A stretch of 64,000 nt of DNA from Spirochaeta sp. GTDB taxonomy: Bacteria; Spirochaetota; Spirochaetia; DSM-27196; Alkalispirochaetaceae. A program made the translations under genes and the position numbers. Below the pieces are notes generated by a model. The model saw nothing but the letters and a program-made list of their open reading frames with translations. It had not been told where the DNA came from and searched no databases. The first letter of the stretch is position 1; each line of letters opens with the position of its first letter. Below, in pieces: positions 18,614-28,563 of this stretch. Where the stretch lies: positions 1 to 64,000 of the forward strand of contig SLRR01000190.1 in the NCBI GenBank assembly GCA_007130865.1, in the 5' to 3' direction.

Positions 18614-19924
18614 TCACAAGCCGACGAGTTCTCCCGCGTGCGCCACAACGCGCCCCCGGTGGAGAACCCACAGCGGTGGCTTGTGGTGTGCCAGGAGCTC
18701 CCGAACCGCTCCCTCTTCGTGGACCACCAGGTTTGCAGGGTTGCCCGGGGCGAGTTCAAACTGTTCGATACCGAGTACCCGGGCAGCCTCGATCGTTACC
18801 ATATCGTAAAGCGCCTCCATCTCCACCGCGGAGGTCATCCAGAGCAGGTGCGCCGCGAGAAACGCTACCTCCAGCATGTTGTTCCGACCGAACGGGTAGT
18901 ACGCGTCGGTTATATCGTCCTGTCCCAGACCGACCGGGATCCCGGCGTTCCGGAGATCTCGTACGCGCGCGTGGAGAGGACCGGTATGCGGGTCGCTGAT
19001 CACGCCGATCCCGGCGCGTTTCAGCAGCGCCAGGAGCTTGCGGAAGTACGGCTCCGGGTAGAGCGCCATCGCCCGCGCGTGCTGCGCGGTAACGCGCCCG
19101 TGCAACCCGCGTCGTTCCGTCTCGATCGCGAGCGTCTCCAGCGTGCGCAGCCCCGCGTCGCCGGCGTCGTCCACGAGCATCGACACGTCGCGGTCGAACT
19201 CCACCGCCAGATCCAGCATCCGGGTCACGTGTTCCCGGGCGTCGTCGTCGGTCAATTCGATCCAGGGAATTCCGCCCACTGCGTCGGCTCCCTTCTCCAG
19301 GGCCCGTCGTACCAGATCGTCCGCACCGGGGTCCCGGAGGATGCCGTCCTGCGGAAACGCCACCGCCTGAACAACCACACGGTCGCGAAACTCGTCACGC
19401 CCCTTCATAACCGCGTCGATCCCGGCGAGTCCCGCGGTCGTATCGGTGTCGGCAAACGCCCGTATATGGCTGATTCCGTGGATCACCGCCAGGCGCAGGG
19501 CCCGGCGGATTCCCGGAAGCAGACCGTCTACGCTGTAGTTCTTCTTCACCGCCGCAGCGGCTTCGATCGCGGTCATGGCGCCGCCCATTCCCTGGCCGTG
19601 GTAATCGAGCAGCGCCGCGTCACCGAGCTGGTCCAGGGTATAGACCTTGCATAGATGCAGGTGACCGTTGACGAACGGTTCGGTCACGAATCCTTCTCCG
19701 GCATCGATCGTGGTGCTTGCTTCCGGCCAGGGATTCGTCGTGTTCTCACCATCGGGAACGATCTCTGCTACGTAGCCGTCCTGCAGCGCGATCGCTGCTA
19801 TCTGGTGGCGATTCACCGGCGTGGAGGTGACCCTGGGGTCGGGACGACTGTTGACCGTGGAGACGCGCGAGGCGTCGGTGTCGCGTCGCAGCCGGGCGTT
19901 CAGTATGACCGTATCGGGTTTCAT
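18614..19924 (-). CDS. Amidohydrolase, cytosine deaminase (CodA)-like family
   Basis: NGHLHLCK, VTAQHARAMALYP, GLGQDDITDAYYPFGRNNMLEVA. Confidence 0.75.
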   Translation of the reverse strand: MKPDTVILNARLRRDTDASRVSTVNSRPDPRVTSTPVNRHQIAAIALQDGYVAEIVPDGENTTNPWPEASTTIDAGEGFVTEPFVNGHLHLCKVYTLDQLGDAALLDYHGQGMGGAMTAIEAAAAVKKNYSVDGLLPGIRRALRLAVIHGISHIRAFADTDTTAGLAGIDAVMKGRDEFRDRVVVQAVAFPQDGILRDPGADDLVRRALEKGADAVGGIPWIELTDDDAREHVTRMLDLAVEFDRDVSMLVDDAGDAGLRTLETLAIETERRGLHGRVTAQHARAMALYPEPYFRKLLALLKRAGIGVISDPHTGPLHARVRDLRNAGIPVGLGQDDITDAYYPFGRNNMLEVAFLAAHLLWMTSAVEMEALYDMVTIEAARVLGIEQFELAPGNPANLVVHEEGAVRELLAHHKPPLWVLHRGRVVAHAGELVGL

Positions 19925-19925
19925 C

Positions 19926-21113
19926 TCATGTTTCTCCTTCCGTGTATCGTACCGATGACATCGTGCCGACCCGGTCCGGGAAGTACCGTGCGATCACCAG
20001 GGCGGTAGTCATACCAAGAATGAGGATCGCTCCGAGCGCCACGGGAATGATTGGAACGCCGAACCGGTCCACCGTGGTCCCCACCAGGGGCGGGAAGACG
20101 ATACCTCCGATTCCGCCACCGGCGAGCACCAGCGGCGTTATCCGGGCGGCGCGGGTGGGAAAGGATCGGCGGATCCAGGATATCGCCGCGGGGAAGAACG
20201 GACCCAGAAAAAACCCGGTCAGGATATACGCGGGAATCGCCAGGGGATCGATCCGCGCGATCAGAGCCGTCGCCGCGGATAGACTCCCCGCACCGATGAC
20301 CATCACCGGTGGTGTGATGCGGATACTCAGTGGCATCGCCACGAGCCGTCCCGCGCTCAAAGCGAGCCAGAACAGCGAGGTCACGGACGCCACCACGGCG
20401 GCCGGGTGCAGGCGGGCAAGGCTGGTGGGAATCCAGTTGCTCGAGGTGGACTCCGCTCCGATGTACAGAACAAAGAGCAGCAGGAACGTTCCCGTTCCCA
20501 TCATGGCGACGCCGGCGCGGGATTGGTCCGTCTCCTGTGGAGGGGTGCGACGGGGCAGGCGCAGGGAGAGCACGAACGCTGTCATCGCCAGCGCTCCCCC
20601 GACGAGAAAACCCAGCCGATGATCGCCCAGCGACATTGAGACGCCGGCAAGGATCGGGCTCAGGATAGATCCGATCCCGAAGAACATATTAATAAGGTTC
20701 AGCGCGGCGGGCCCGAGTCTCCCGAAGTAATCGTCCACAAAGAGGTTGTACACCACGAGTGTTCCAAACCCGAATCCCAGCAGTAGCGCCGAGAAGAGGA
20801 TCCCGGTCCATACCCCGGACAACGCTACGCCGAGGAATCCCCCTGTAAAAAGCAATCCTCCCGCGGTGATCACGGGCCTAAACCCGAACCGCCCCGCTGC
20901 GACACCGGAGATCGCCACCGCGACGGTGGCGCCCGCAAAATGAAACGACGCGATCATCCCTGTAGCAGACGCGGAGAGACTATAGATCTCACGAAAATGA
21001 GGATAAAAGGGGCCGTACATTGCCTGGGACAATCCCAGCACCAGAAATGTAAGGGAGCCGGACAGCAAAAGGTAGCGCCGCTCCCGGTCGCGAAACAGAT
21101 TGAGCACCGTCAT
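19926..21113 (-). CDS. MFS transporter
   Basis: About 12 hydrophobic segments; N-terminal LSQAMYGPFYPHFREIYSLSASATGMIASFHFAG. Confidence 0.8.
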   Translation of the reverse strand: MTVLNLFRDRERRYLLLSGSLTFLVLGLSQAMYGPFYPHFREIYSLSASATGMIASFHFAGATVAVAISGVAAGRFGFRPVITAGGLLFTGGFLGVALSGVWTGILFSALLLGFGFGTLVVYNLFVDDYFGRLGPAALNLINMFFGIGSILSPILAGVSMSLGDHRLGFLVGGALAMTAFVLSLRLPRRTPPQETDQSRAGVAMMGTGTFLLLFVLYIGAESTSSNWIPTSLARLHPAAVVASVTSLFWLALSAGRLVAMPLSIRITPPVMVIGAGSLSAATALIARIDPLAIPAYILTGFFLGPFFPAAISWIRRSFPTRAARITPLVLAGGGIGGIVFPPLVGTTVDRFGVPIIPVALGAILILGMTTALVIARYFPDRVGTMSSVRYTEGET

Positions 21114-21277
21114 CGTCGACGCTCACCATACGGAGAAGATCCGACGAACGCAAGCCCGCCGAAAACGTCTCGATTTTACTTCTTTCCTAGGTTGTGGTGG
21201 CGTATTCTGCTCGATAACACTGTGCGGCACGTACGGGCCGCTTCTCATAATCACGGCGACTGCTATATCGTTCAGGG

Positions 21278-22063
21278 ATGAATATCCAGTTTTGCGAACC
21301 CGCCCGCATACTTGAAAGACGGGAAGCCGGGGACGTCCTGCGTGAGATCGCACGAACAGCGAGCGCGGTGGATGTGGTTCCCCTCGACGAGGAGGATCTA
21401 TTACGGCGCCTGCGCGAGCGTGAGGACGTCGCTTCCACGGCGATCGGTCACGGCGTGGCGATCCCCCACTGCATGGTAGATAGCATGGACACGATCGTAG
21501 TGGGGCTGGTAGCGGCACGTCCCGCGGTTTCTTTCGAGGAACCTGACGGCGAGCCGGTAGATCTGTTTTTTTTCATCGTGAGTCCCTCCAATGCCCGTAC
21601 CGTCCACCTGCAGGTGTTGGCCGCGATCTCCCGGGCTGTTCGGGACGAATCGTTCCGCCAGGGTCTTCGGAACGCTGGGACCGATCGGGATCTCACGGAA
21701 CTCCTCAAGACGAGATTGTCGCTACCGGAACACCAGCACGAGCAGAAACCGTGTCGGTTTCGAGTTCTCTTTCAGGACCCGGAGCTCCTGCAGGATGTGA
21801 TTGAGGATCTCTCGGCGTTCGGCGCGGGATCGATGGTTGTGTTTGAAGGGGAGAACGTCGCGTCGTACCTGGGAAATCTGCCGATCTTCGCAGGTCTGTG
21901 GTCCCCACGGGAGGATACGAGCATACACGTGCTGGAAGGGATTATCCACCGGGACCGCGCAAATGAACTGGCACGACGCGTCAGCGACCGGGCCGGTCAC
22001 AGTTCCGGAATATTGGTTACCGTGGAAGAGCTGCTGGTGGCTCACGGCGGACTGGAGACGTAG
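21278..22063 (+). CDS. PTS EIIA (fructose/Ntr-type) domain protein with extra C-terminal domain
   Basis: DVASTAIGHGVAIPHCMVD phospho-His motif; DLFFFIVSPSNARTVHLQVLAAISR; about 110-aa C-terminal extension. Confidence 0.82.
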   Translation: MNIQFCEPARILERREAGDVLREIARTASAVDVVPLDEEDLLRRLREREDVASTAIGHGVAIPHCMVDSMDTIVVGLVAARPAVSFEEPDGEPVDLFFFIVSPSNARTVHLQVLAAISRAVRDESFRQGLRNAGTDRDLTELLKTRLSLPEHQHEQKPCRFRVLFQDPELLQDVIEDLSAFGAGSMVVFEGENVASYLGNLPIFAGLWSPREDTSIHVLEGIIHRDRANELARRVSDRAGHSSGILVTVEELLVAHGGLET

Positions 22064-22065
22064 CC

Positions 22066-23283
22066 GTGACCGGGATCGAGTTACCACCGCTCTTTGTCGC
22101 GGGTATTATCATACTGCTTGGTGTGTATTCCGGGCGCGCCGCCGCGGGTCTCCGTATGCCCACCCCGATCGGGTATATGGTGGTCGGGATCGTGCTCGGA
22201 CCGACGTTGATCGGCCTTATCACGGAGAGTATCCAGGTCAATTTTGAGTTCATCCAGGAGATAGGTCTCGGATTCGTGGCGCTCGCAATCGGACTGGAAC
22301 TGAACCGTCGTGCGATTCGCGGGGATACGCGACGGATCGTGGTCATTACCGTTGCGCAGGCATTGACGACGTTTATCCTCGTTGCAGCAGGTATCGCTCT
22401 GCTGACCGGCAACGTTCCACTGGCGCTCGTCTTTGGTGCGATTGCTACAGCTACCGCCCCTGCCGGTACGGTTGCGGTGATCCGGGAGTACCGTGCGCGG
22501 GGTGTGGTGACAACGACGTTGTACGCTGTTGTTGGTCTGGATGACGCGTTTTCTATAATTTTGTACGCCTTTGCCTCCGCCGCAGCATTGGCGATGATCG
22601 CCCCCGAACACGCCGGCATCGGAGCGACGTTGCTCGTGCCGTTGGTCGAGATCGGCGTGAGCGTCGTCCTCGGTATCGGTCTGGGCGTTTTGTTCGTTCT
22701 CCTGGCGCGACCACTCCTGCGGTCGGGGGATCTGTTCGTGCTGACCGTAGGTGTCGTTTTCGTCGCTTCCGGTCTGTCGGTTCTTTTACACGCATCGGTG
22801 ATCATGGTGGCGATGGTAATGGGCGTGGTGGTTACCAACACGCAGACCAGCGAGATGGTGCGTCGCGTGGGCGAAGGCATTTCCGTAGCGCTCCCGGTAG
22901 TATTCGTTCTGTTCTTCGCGCTCGCCGGGAGCCATCTTGATCTGGAGGGATTGCCGGCGATGGGCCTCGTAGGGCTCACGTACCTGGCGACGCGTATCGT
23001 CGGAAAAGTGGGAGGAACCTGGCTCGGAGCTGTGGGAACCCGCGCGGATTCCAGGGTTCGGCGGTACCTTGGTATGGCGTTGCTCGCGCAGGCGGGCGTT
23101 GCTATCGGCCTTGCCTTGAAAACCCACGGCAGCTTTGGCGGTATCGGGGATGCCGGCGCGGAGATCGCGCGGGTCATAATCACCACAGTCACTGCAGCGA
23201 CGATTTTCTTCGAGTTGATCGGGCCGATTCTGGCGAAGCATGCGCTCGATAAAGCCGGTGAGATACCCCCAGAAACCGGGTAA
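22066..23283 (+). CDS. Cation:proton antiporter (CPA2-type)
   Basis: Multi-TM; PTPIGYMVVGIVLGPTLIG, GLGFVALAIGLELNRRAIR, ATATAPAGTVAVIREYRARG. Confidence 0.82.
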   Translation: MTGIELPPLFVAGIIILLGVYSGRAAAGLRMPTPIGYMVVGIVLGPTLIGLITESIQVNFEFIQEIGLGFVALAIGLELNRRAIRGDTRRIVVITVAQALTTFILVAAGIALLTGNVPLALVFGAIATATAPAGTVAVIREYRARGVVTTTLYAVVGLDDAFSIILYAFASAAALAMIAPEHAGIGATLLVPLVEIGVSVVLGIGLGVLFVLLARPLLRSGDLFVLTVGVVFVASGLSVLLHASVIMVAMVMGVVVTNTQTSEMVRRVGEGISVALPVVFVLFFALAGSHLDLEGLPAMGLVGLTYLATRIVGKVGGTWLGAVGTRADSRVRRYLGMALLAQAGVAIGLALKTHGSFGGIGDAGAEIARVIITTVTAATIFFELIGPILAKHALDKAGEIPPETG

Positions 23284-23350
23284 TCCAGGTATTCTATAAA
23301 AGTGCAGGAACGAGAGTTACGCTACTCGAGACGTGTTTGCAAACGTGGCC

Positions 23351-25084
23351 CTATGCGTCGGCAGGTGATGGATCCGGTTTGTCAACAGGCTGCTGCATAC
23401 CTCCCTGGAGCTCCCGGAGGGATGTGCGCAGGTTCATCTGCCGGATCGCCTCGGCGATATTCAACGAGTAATCCCCCATGTGCTCCAGATGGCTTATCAC
23501 ATCCAGCACCAGCAGTTCCCCCTTGAGATCCGAGCCCGTCCTGATACGTTCCCGAGCCGATTTTTTCAGGCGGTTGCGCATCGCGTTGATCCGTTCTTCC
23601 AGATCCCGGGCGTGCCGCAGATCCTCGTCGCGGCATGCTTCCGTGAGGATTCTATCCACAAATCCCACGAACTCCAGGACCAGGTCCGCGTACGGCGACA
23701 GTTCCATGATCGCCTCGGGAGCGATGGGTACTTCTTTGCGCTTGCGCCGGTCCGCTACGAGCGCGATGTTGTAACAACTGTCTGCCACGCTCTCCAGTTC
23801 ATCCACGATGCGGAGAAATGCCACTGCCGTGGCCGCCGTGGAATCGCGGTGGGAGTGAAACGAGGAGAGCGCCAGAGCACGGGAGATCTGTTCCTGCATC
23901 TGGTCGGTGTATTTCTCCCGGGTTTCGAGATGCCCCAGGATTTCCCCGGAAACCGTTTCGGGACTCCGGAAAAAATTCCAGGCATCGTCGAGCATCTTCG
24001 TGACGATATCCGCCATGCGTACCACTTCGTATCGGAGCTCCAGGAGGTATAGTTCCGCCCGCCCCTCGGTGTACGTCTCGGGTATGGGAAGGCGGTACGG
24101 TCCGGCGAGACCCGGATCGCCTTCATCCGGCACCAGTCGGGCGGCAACCCGTGCGATCGCCGGTACGAACCCGATGAACAGAACGGTGTTGGTCACGTTA
24201 AAGGCGGTGTGAAAGAGCGCGAGTCGTGTCGGCAGAAGTGAGCCTCCGGCGATCGCGTCTATCCCCCGTAGCGCCCAGGGAAAGACCGCCAGCATCCAGA
24301 CGACGCCGGTCACGTTGAAGAGCAGGTGCGCCCGCGCCGCGCGGCGACCGTTCACCGAGCCGCCCATAGCGGCGAGATTGGCGGTGATCGTTGTCCCGAC
24401 GTTCTCCCCCAGGATGATCGCCGCTGCGATCGGAAAGTCTATCCAGCCGGAGTAGGCCATGGTAAGCGTAATCGTCACCGCTGCGGAGGAGGACTGCACC
24501 AGGACGGTCAGTGCTGCTCCAACTACCACGAAGAGGAGAATCGAGGCCATGCCATGCCCCGAGAGCGAAGCGATCCGTTCCAGTAGTTCCGGATAAGCCT
24601 GGACGTCCGGTACTGCGTCCTTGAGAAACCCGAGTCCCATGAAGAGAAGTCCGAATCCTATCAACGCTTCCCCGGTGTCCGTCTTTCTCAGGCGGCGGTT
24701 GAATACCAGGAACGCCCCGAGTCCGACCGCGGGTAGCGCCGCGGCGGTGATGTTGAAGGAAAATCCCAGGACCGCGATGATCCACCCGGTCACGGTGGTG
24801 CCGATATTGGCTCCCATGATCGCTCCCACCGCCTGCTTGAGCGTAAGCAGCGTGGCGTTGACAAAACTCACGATCATGACGGTGGTTGCCGAGGAGGACT
24901 GCACCAGGACCGTGACGATGAACCCCGTAAAGACCGCGGCTACGCGGTTCGTCGTGAGGTGATCCAGTATCGACTGCAGGCGGTCACCGGCGGCGCGCTG
25001 TACGCCCTGGCTGAGCACCCGCATTCCGTAAACCAATAGACCGAGACTTCCGGCTATATACAGGATCTGGTATACCGTTCCCAT
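23351..25084 (-). CDS. Na/Pi cotransporter family protein with PhoU-like C-terminal domain
   Basis: Duplicated VLVQSSSATTVM / VLVQSSSAAVTI repeats, GANIGTTVTGW; C-terminal helical PhoU-like region. Confidence 0.9.
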   Translation of the reverse strand: MGTVYQILYIAGSLGLLVYGMRVLSQGVQRAAGDRLQSILDHLTTNRVAAVFTGFIVTVLVQSSSATTVMIVSFVNATLLTLKQAVGAIMGANIGTTVTGWIIAVLGFSFNITAAALPAVGLGAFLVFNRRLRKTDTGEALIGFGLLFMGLGFLKDAVPDVQAYPELLERIASLSGHGMASILLFVVVGAALTVLVQSSSAAVTITLTMAYSGWIDFPIAAAIILGENVGTTITANLAAMGGSVNGRRAARAHLLFNVTGVVWMLAVFPWALRGIDAIAGGSLLPTRLALFHTAFNVTNTVLFIGFVPAIARVAARLVPDEGDPGLAGPYRLPIPETYTEGRAELYLLELRYEVVRMADIVTKMLDDAWNFFRSPETVSGEILGHLETREKYTDQMQEQISRALALSSFHSHRDSTAATAVAFLRIVDELESVADSCYNIALVADRRKRKEVPIAPEAIMELSPYADLVLEFVGFVDRILTEACRDEDLRHARDLEERINAMRNRLKKSARERIRTGSDLKGELLVLDVISHLEHMGDYSLNIAEAIRQMNLRTSLRELQGGMQQPVDKPDPSPADA

Positions 25085-25098
25085 TGTCGCCGCTCAGC

Positions 25099-25461
25099 TC
25101 ATAACGCTTTGTGAGATACCACCCGTTCCATCACGTACTGGACAAGGGAAAGCTCCAGTTCCTGGGCGTGTTCATCGATGAGGTCCCGCAGTACGGACCA
25201 GTCCTCCCGGGAGAGGGGATCCGCTTCGTCGTCGTACTGCATCCAGAAAAGGTCAACCATGTCCGCCAGGCGCTGGGGGATCTCCTCGACGGGATCCTGG
25301 GACTCCGCTACGTGTACGAAGAGCTCCGCTCCCAGGCCGCTCGGTAAGGGCGGCAGATTGCGCAGAAACAAGTCCTCCAGTGGCGACGGGCCGGCCTCGG
25401 GGCGAACTTCGTCCGGTGAAACTCGTCGACACTGCGAAAGAAATGTGCGGGAACGATACAT
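25099..25461 (-). CDS. Conserved-looking hypothetical protein
   Basis: Compact acidic ORF between nptA-like gene and a divergent gene; start refined to ATG 25461 (AGGAG upstream). Confidence 0.5.
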   Translation of the reverse strand: MYRSRTFLSQCRRVSPDEVRPEAGPSPLEDLFLRNLPPLPSGLGAELFVHVAESQDPVEEIPQRLADMVDLFWMQYDDEADPLSREDWSVLRDLIDEHAQELELSLVQYVMERVVSHKAL

Positions 25462-25481
25462 AGTGCTCCTACTATAGCGCG

Positions 25482-25510
25482 TTGACCAAAGCATTGGAAT
25501 TGCCTATGTT
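25482..25510 (+). promoter_or_regulatory. Sigma70-like promoter TTGACC-17-TATGTT
   Basis: -35 25482-25487, -10 25505-25510; 9 nt before ATG 25520. Confidence 0.6.
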
Positions 25511-25519
25511 GCAAACTTG

Positions 25520-27073
25520 ATGTTCCCGGCGCGTTTTCCGCACTCACCAGGGCACCGTTTTGTGACCGGTGTCGTTTCTTTTATTCTGATAGTACCGGGG
25601 CTCGTCATCGGCTGTCGTACCGCGCCGGCTCCAGTTGAGATCGTCGAACCGCCGGTGACCTTCGTTCGGCACCTGGACGTGGCGTTACAGTTGGTGCACG
25701 ACGGTCCGGCGCCGGCTCGTACCGAAGTGTACTCCCGGGCCGCACAAAACCTCGGCGCCTTCGAGGATGGTGCCGACGGCCTGGAACACGCGCCGGGATT
25801 GGCTCGTCGACTCGATGTATACATGGAACAGTCCGATACCGCCTCATTGCAGGAACTGTTGCACTGGGCGGTAATGTGGAACGCTCTGGCTTCCAGAGAT
25901 GTCGAGCATGCCCTGAAAGCGGGCCGGGTCAGTCGCGAAGTCGCATCACGGATGGGTCGACATCCCGAGGAGGAAATCGCTGCGCCGCTGCTGGTAGAAC
26001 TCCTGGATGCTCAGCTGCAGAACGATAACGTGGACGAGGAGTCGGTCCGGCGTAACCTGGACGAACTCTACCTGATCGGGGACGACACGGTTCGAGCACG
26101 CGCTCTGGTAGGAGCAGCGGACCTGGTCCGTCGGGAGGGAGGCCGTTCCGCCCTGAACCCGGTGGTGCAACAGGCGATCGCGATCGTCCCCGTGGTGACG
26201 TTCCCGACGGCGGCGGTGATACTCAACGCACGCCTCTCGGAGCTGAGCGAGGTTCTGGGCAACGCCCGGGATGTCCGTGCGCTGCAGAATCAGGCGGTTC
26301 GCCGAGCCGAAGCAGGATTGCTTGTTTCCGGCGAGGACCGTACGGCGATACAGCGCGTGCTGCAGCTCTTTGTCGATCGGGGAGACCGGCCTGGTGCCGA
26401 GGTGATCGTGGAAAACATCGCTCCCGTGTCGTCCCGGGCGATCGCCTACGCTGCACTGGGAGCGGCTTCCGCCGAGAGAGACCGGATGCTGCCGTACGGC
26501 GGGTATTTCGAAGAAGCCTTTTCGATCGCGTTTTCGATCGATGATCCCTCGATACGGGCAGGTACGGTCGCGGAAATAACCCTCCTGCGCGTGGAAAGTG
26601 ACCGGGACTGGTCGCCCTCGGCTACCATCGCCGATCTTCTCGGGCGCGTTTCGGTTTCTCAGCTCCCTTCACCGATCAGGGTGGACGTGATTTCCACGCT
26701 CTATACGGCATTGATCGTGGCGGATCGTGCCCAGGAGGTAACGCGGTTGCGCGGTCTGATCCGGTCTGCGGATGAACTGGCCGTGATCAACACCACGGTG
26801 GGCGAGATGCTCGTTGCTCGGGAAATGACCGACGAGGCCCGGATACGGATCTCCCGGATCGAGCGGGTTCCCCCGGCAGCGGCGGGAGACCCCGTGTCCG
26901 TAGCGTATCGCCTTGGTCGACTCTGGGTGGCTACCGGAGACTACGATCGGGCTATTACGATTCTGCTGGATGCGAGCCCTCCGGAGCGGGCGCGGGTACT
27001 CGCGCGGATCCCCGCGTCGCACCGGCCCAACCCCGCGGCGGTGACCGATCTGGAGCGCCTGCTCACCGAGTGA
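25520..27073 (+). CDS. Putative lipoprotein of unknown function, helical repeat-like
   Basis: Signal/lipobox RFVTGVVSFILIVPGLVIGC; long alpha-helical repeats. Confidence 0.6.
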   Translation: MFPARFPHSPGHRFVTGVVSFILIVPGLVIGCRTAPAPVEIVEPPVTFVRHLDVALQLVHDGPAPARTEVYSRAAQNLGAFEDGADGLEHAPGLARRLDVYMEQSDTASLQELLHWAVMWNALASRDVEHALKAGRVSREVASRMGRHPEEEIAAPLLVELLDAQLQNDNVDEESVRRNLDELYLIGDDTVRARALVGAADLVRREGGRSALNPVVQQAIAIVPVVTFPTAAVILNARLSELSEVLGNARDVRALQNQAVRRAEAGLLVSGEDRTAIQRVLQLFVDRGDRPGAEVIVENIAPVSSRAIAYAALGAASAERDRMLPYGGYFEEAFSIAFSIDDPSIRAGTVAEITLLRVESDRDWSPSATIADLLGRVSVSQLPSPIRVDVISTLYTALIVADRAQEVTRLRGLIRSADELAVINTTVGEMLVAREMTDEARIRISRIERVPPAAAGDPVSVAYRLGRLWVATGDYDRAITILLDASPPERARVLARIPASHRPNPAAVTDLERLLTE

Positions 27074-27079
27074 TTCGGG

Positions 27080-27772
27080 TCACGGTCCGATTCGTGTTCC
27101 GAAAAACTTCTGTCCGTTCAGAATAGCTCTCGTGTTTTCCAGGTTCTTCCCGTCCGCGGCTATCACCCGGAGACCCAGCTCAGCGGCACGCCGCGTTGCC
27201 ACGGGATCGAAGGGCAGATTCCTCCCGGGTGTCCATTCGTCGCCGACGATCGCGCGGAATTCCTCCCAGGACACCTCCTCGAGGGGTTGCGCTTCCGGGT
27301 CTACCCGGGGATCCGCGGTGTAAACCTGGGCAATATTGCTCAGGTTGATCACTGTATCCGCGCCGAACCGCTCTGCCAGGTGTACTGCCACGGTGTCTGT
27401 ACTGAATCCGGGTTTCCATCCCGCCGCCACCAGGACCCGGCCGGTGAAGGGGAGCTCCCCGGTGGGATCGTATACGACCGGATCCTGGCACAGAGGTCGT
27501 AGAGCGTGTCGCACCAGCTCCGCGTTGAGTCGGGTTGCCATGATCCCGATCCAGTCCTGGACAAGGGTGGTATCCCGTTCGTGTTCCTGTCGTGCGAGAG
27601 CACGGTACGCTTCCTGGTACCGTCGGGCCGGAGCACCTCCGCCGATAACAAGGATCATCTGCTCTGAGGTTCGTTCGAGATGATCCGACAGGATATCCCG
27701 AAACGAGGCCAGAAAAGCGGAGTCCACCTGGTCGGGAACGACGATCGATCCCCCGAGTGATATGACGAACAT
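27080..27772 (-). CDS. UMP kinase-like amino acid kinase family protein
   Basis: VISLGGSIVVP, LVIGGGAPARRY, INLSNIAQVYTADPRVDPEA, GRNLPFDPVA. Confidence 0.8.
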   Translation of the reverse strand: MFVISLGGSIVVPDQVDSAFLASFRDILSDHLERTSEQMILVIGGGAPARRYQEAYRALARQEHERDTTLVQDWIGIMATRLNAELVRHALRPLCQDPVVYDPTGELPFTGRVLVAAGWKPGFSTDTVAVHLAERFGADTVINLSNIAQVYTADPRVDPEAQPLEEVSWEEFRAIVGDEWTPGRNLPFDPVATRRAAELGLRVIAADGKNLENTRAILNGQKFFGTRIGP

Positions 27773-27835
27773 ACCTGTACTGTACCAGAAAACCCGCGGT
27801 CTGTCCGTTCAAACCTGGCGTTCATACAGGTCTGG

Positions 27836-27863
27836 TTGACAAAGAGTTGTAAGTAGTTACACT
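27836..27863 (+). promoter_or_regulatory. Sigma70-like promoter TTGACA-16-TACACT
   Basis: -35 27836-27841, -10 27858-27863, upstream of the lolA-like gene. Confidence 0.7.
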
Positions 27864-27867
27864 GAGA

Positions 27868-28560
27868 ATGGAAATGCGTAGGATTACACGAATAATAATG
27901 ACGCTCGTGGTGCTTCTTCTCCTTGCGGGGTTTGTCTCGGCACAGGAGCTGCTCACCGCTACAGCGTTTTTTGACCAGGTTTCCGAGCGGTACGGCGAGA
28001 TTGAGGATTATACCGCGCAAGTCACGATAACCAATGACGGAAGTCGTTCCTATGGGACGCTCTATTACCGGTCGCCAAACAAGATACGGATAAATTTTGA
28101 AGAACCGGAGGATCAGGTGATCGTCTCCGACGGTACACGGCTGCAGGTGTACATGCCCCGGTTCAACGTCGTTCTCAGCCAGCAGTTACGGGAAGAGAGC
28201 GAAGAAGCGATGGCGGCGCTCGCGGGAGAGCGCGGTCTGGAGCTGCTTCGTCGGAACTACAGCATCGCGTACCTCGATTCGCCCGGGATGGTTCCTTTGG
28301 AAGACCAGTCCGGCGAGATGGTTACCAAGTTGCGACTGAACTGGCGCAATACCGGTGAGGGGTATCGGCAGCTGGTGATCTCCGTGGGAGAGGACCGGCT
28401 GATTCGTCGCATCGCCGGTGTCACCGTTGACTATCGGGAGGTACAGTTCGATTTCCGGAATATTGAACTGAATCCTGGAGTTCCGGCGAGCAGATTTGAC
28501 TACCAGCGGCCGCCGTCGGCCAATATATATTACGATTTTCTCTTCGAAGGCGAGGGATAA
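27868..28560 (+). CDS. LolA-like outer-membrane lipoprotein carrier protein (true start possibly ATG 27874)
   Basis: Signal peptide MRRITRIIMTLVVLLLLAGFVSAQ; SRSYGTLYYRSPNKIRINFEEPEDQVIVSDGTRLQVYMP. Confidence 0.82.
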   Translation: MEMRRITRIIMTLVVLLLLAGFVSAQELLTATAFFDQVSERYGEIEDYTAQVTITNDGSRSYGTLYYRSPNKIRINFEEPEDQVIVSDGTRLQVYMPRFNVVLSQQLREESEEAMAALAGERGLELLRRNYSIAYLDSPGMVPLEDQSGEMVTKLRLNWRNTGEGYRQLVISVGEDRLIRRIAGVTVDYREVQFDFRNIELNPGVPASRFDYQRPPSANIYYDFLFEGEG

Positions 28561-28563
28561 CCG

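Noticed and set aside
23335-23344. Palindrome GTTTGCAAAC between convergent genes, considered as a terminator or operator
   Set aside because: Only 10 bp, no loop or U-tract, single occurrence noticed; too weak.
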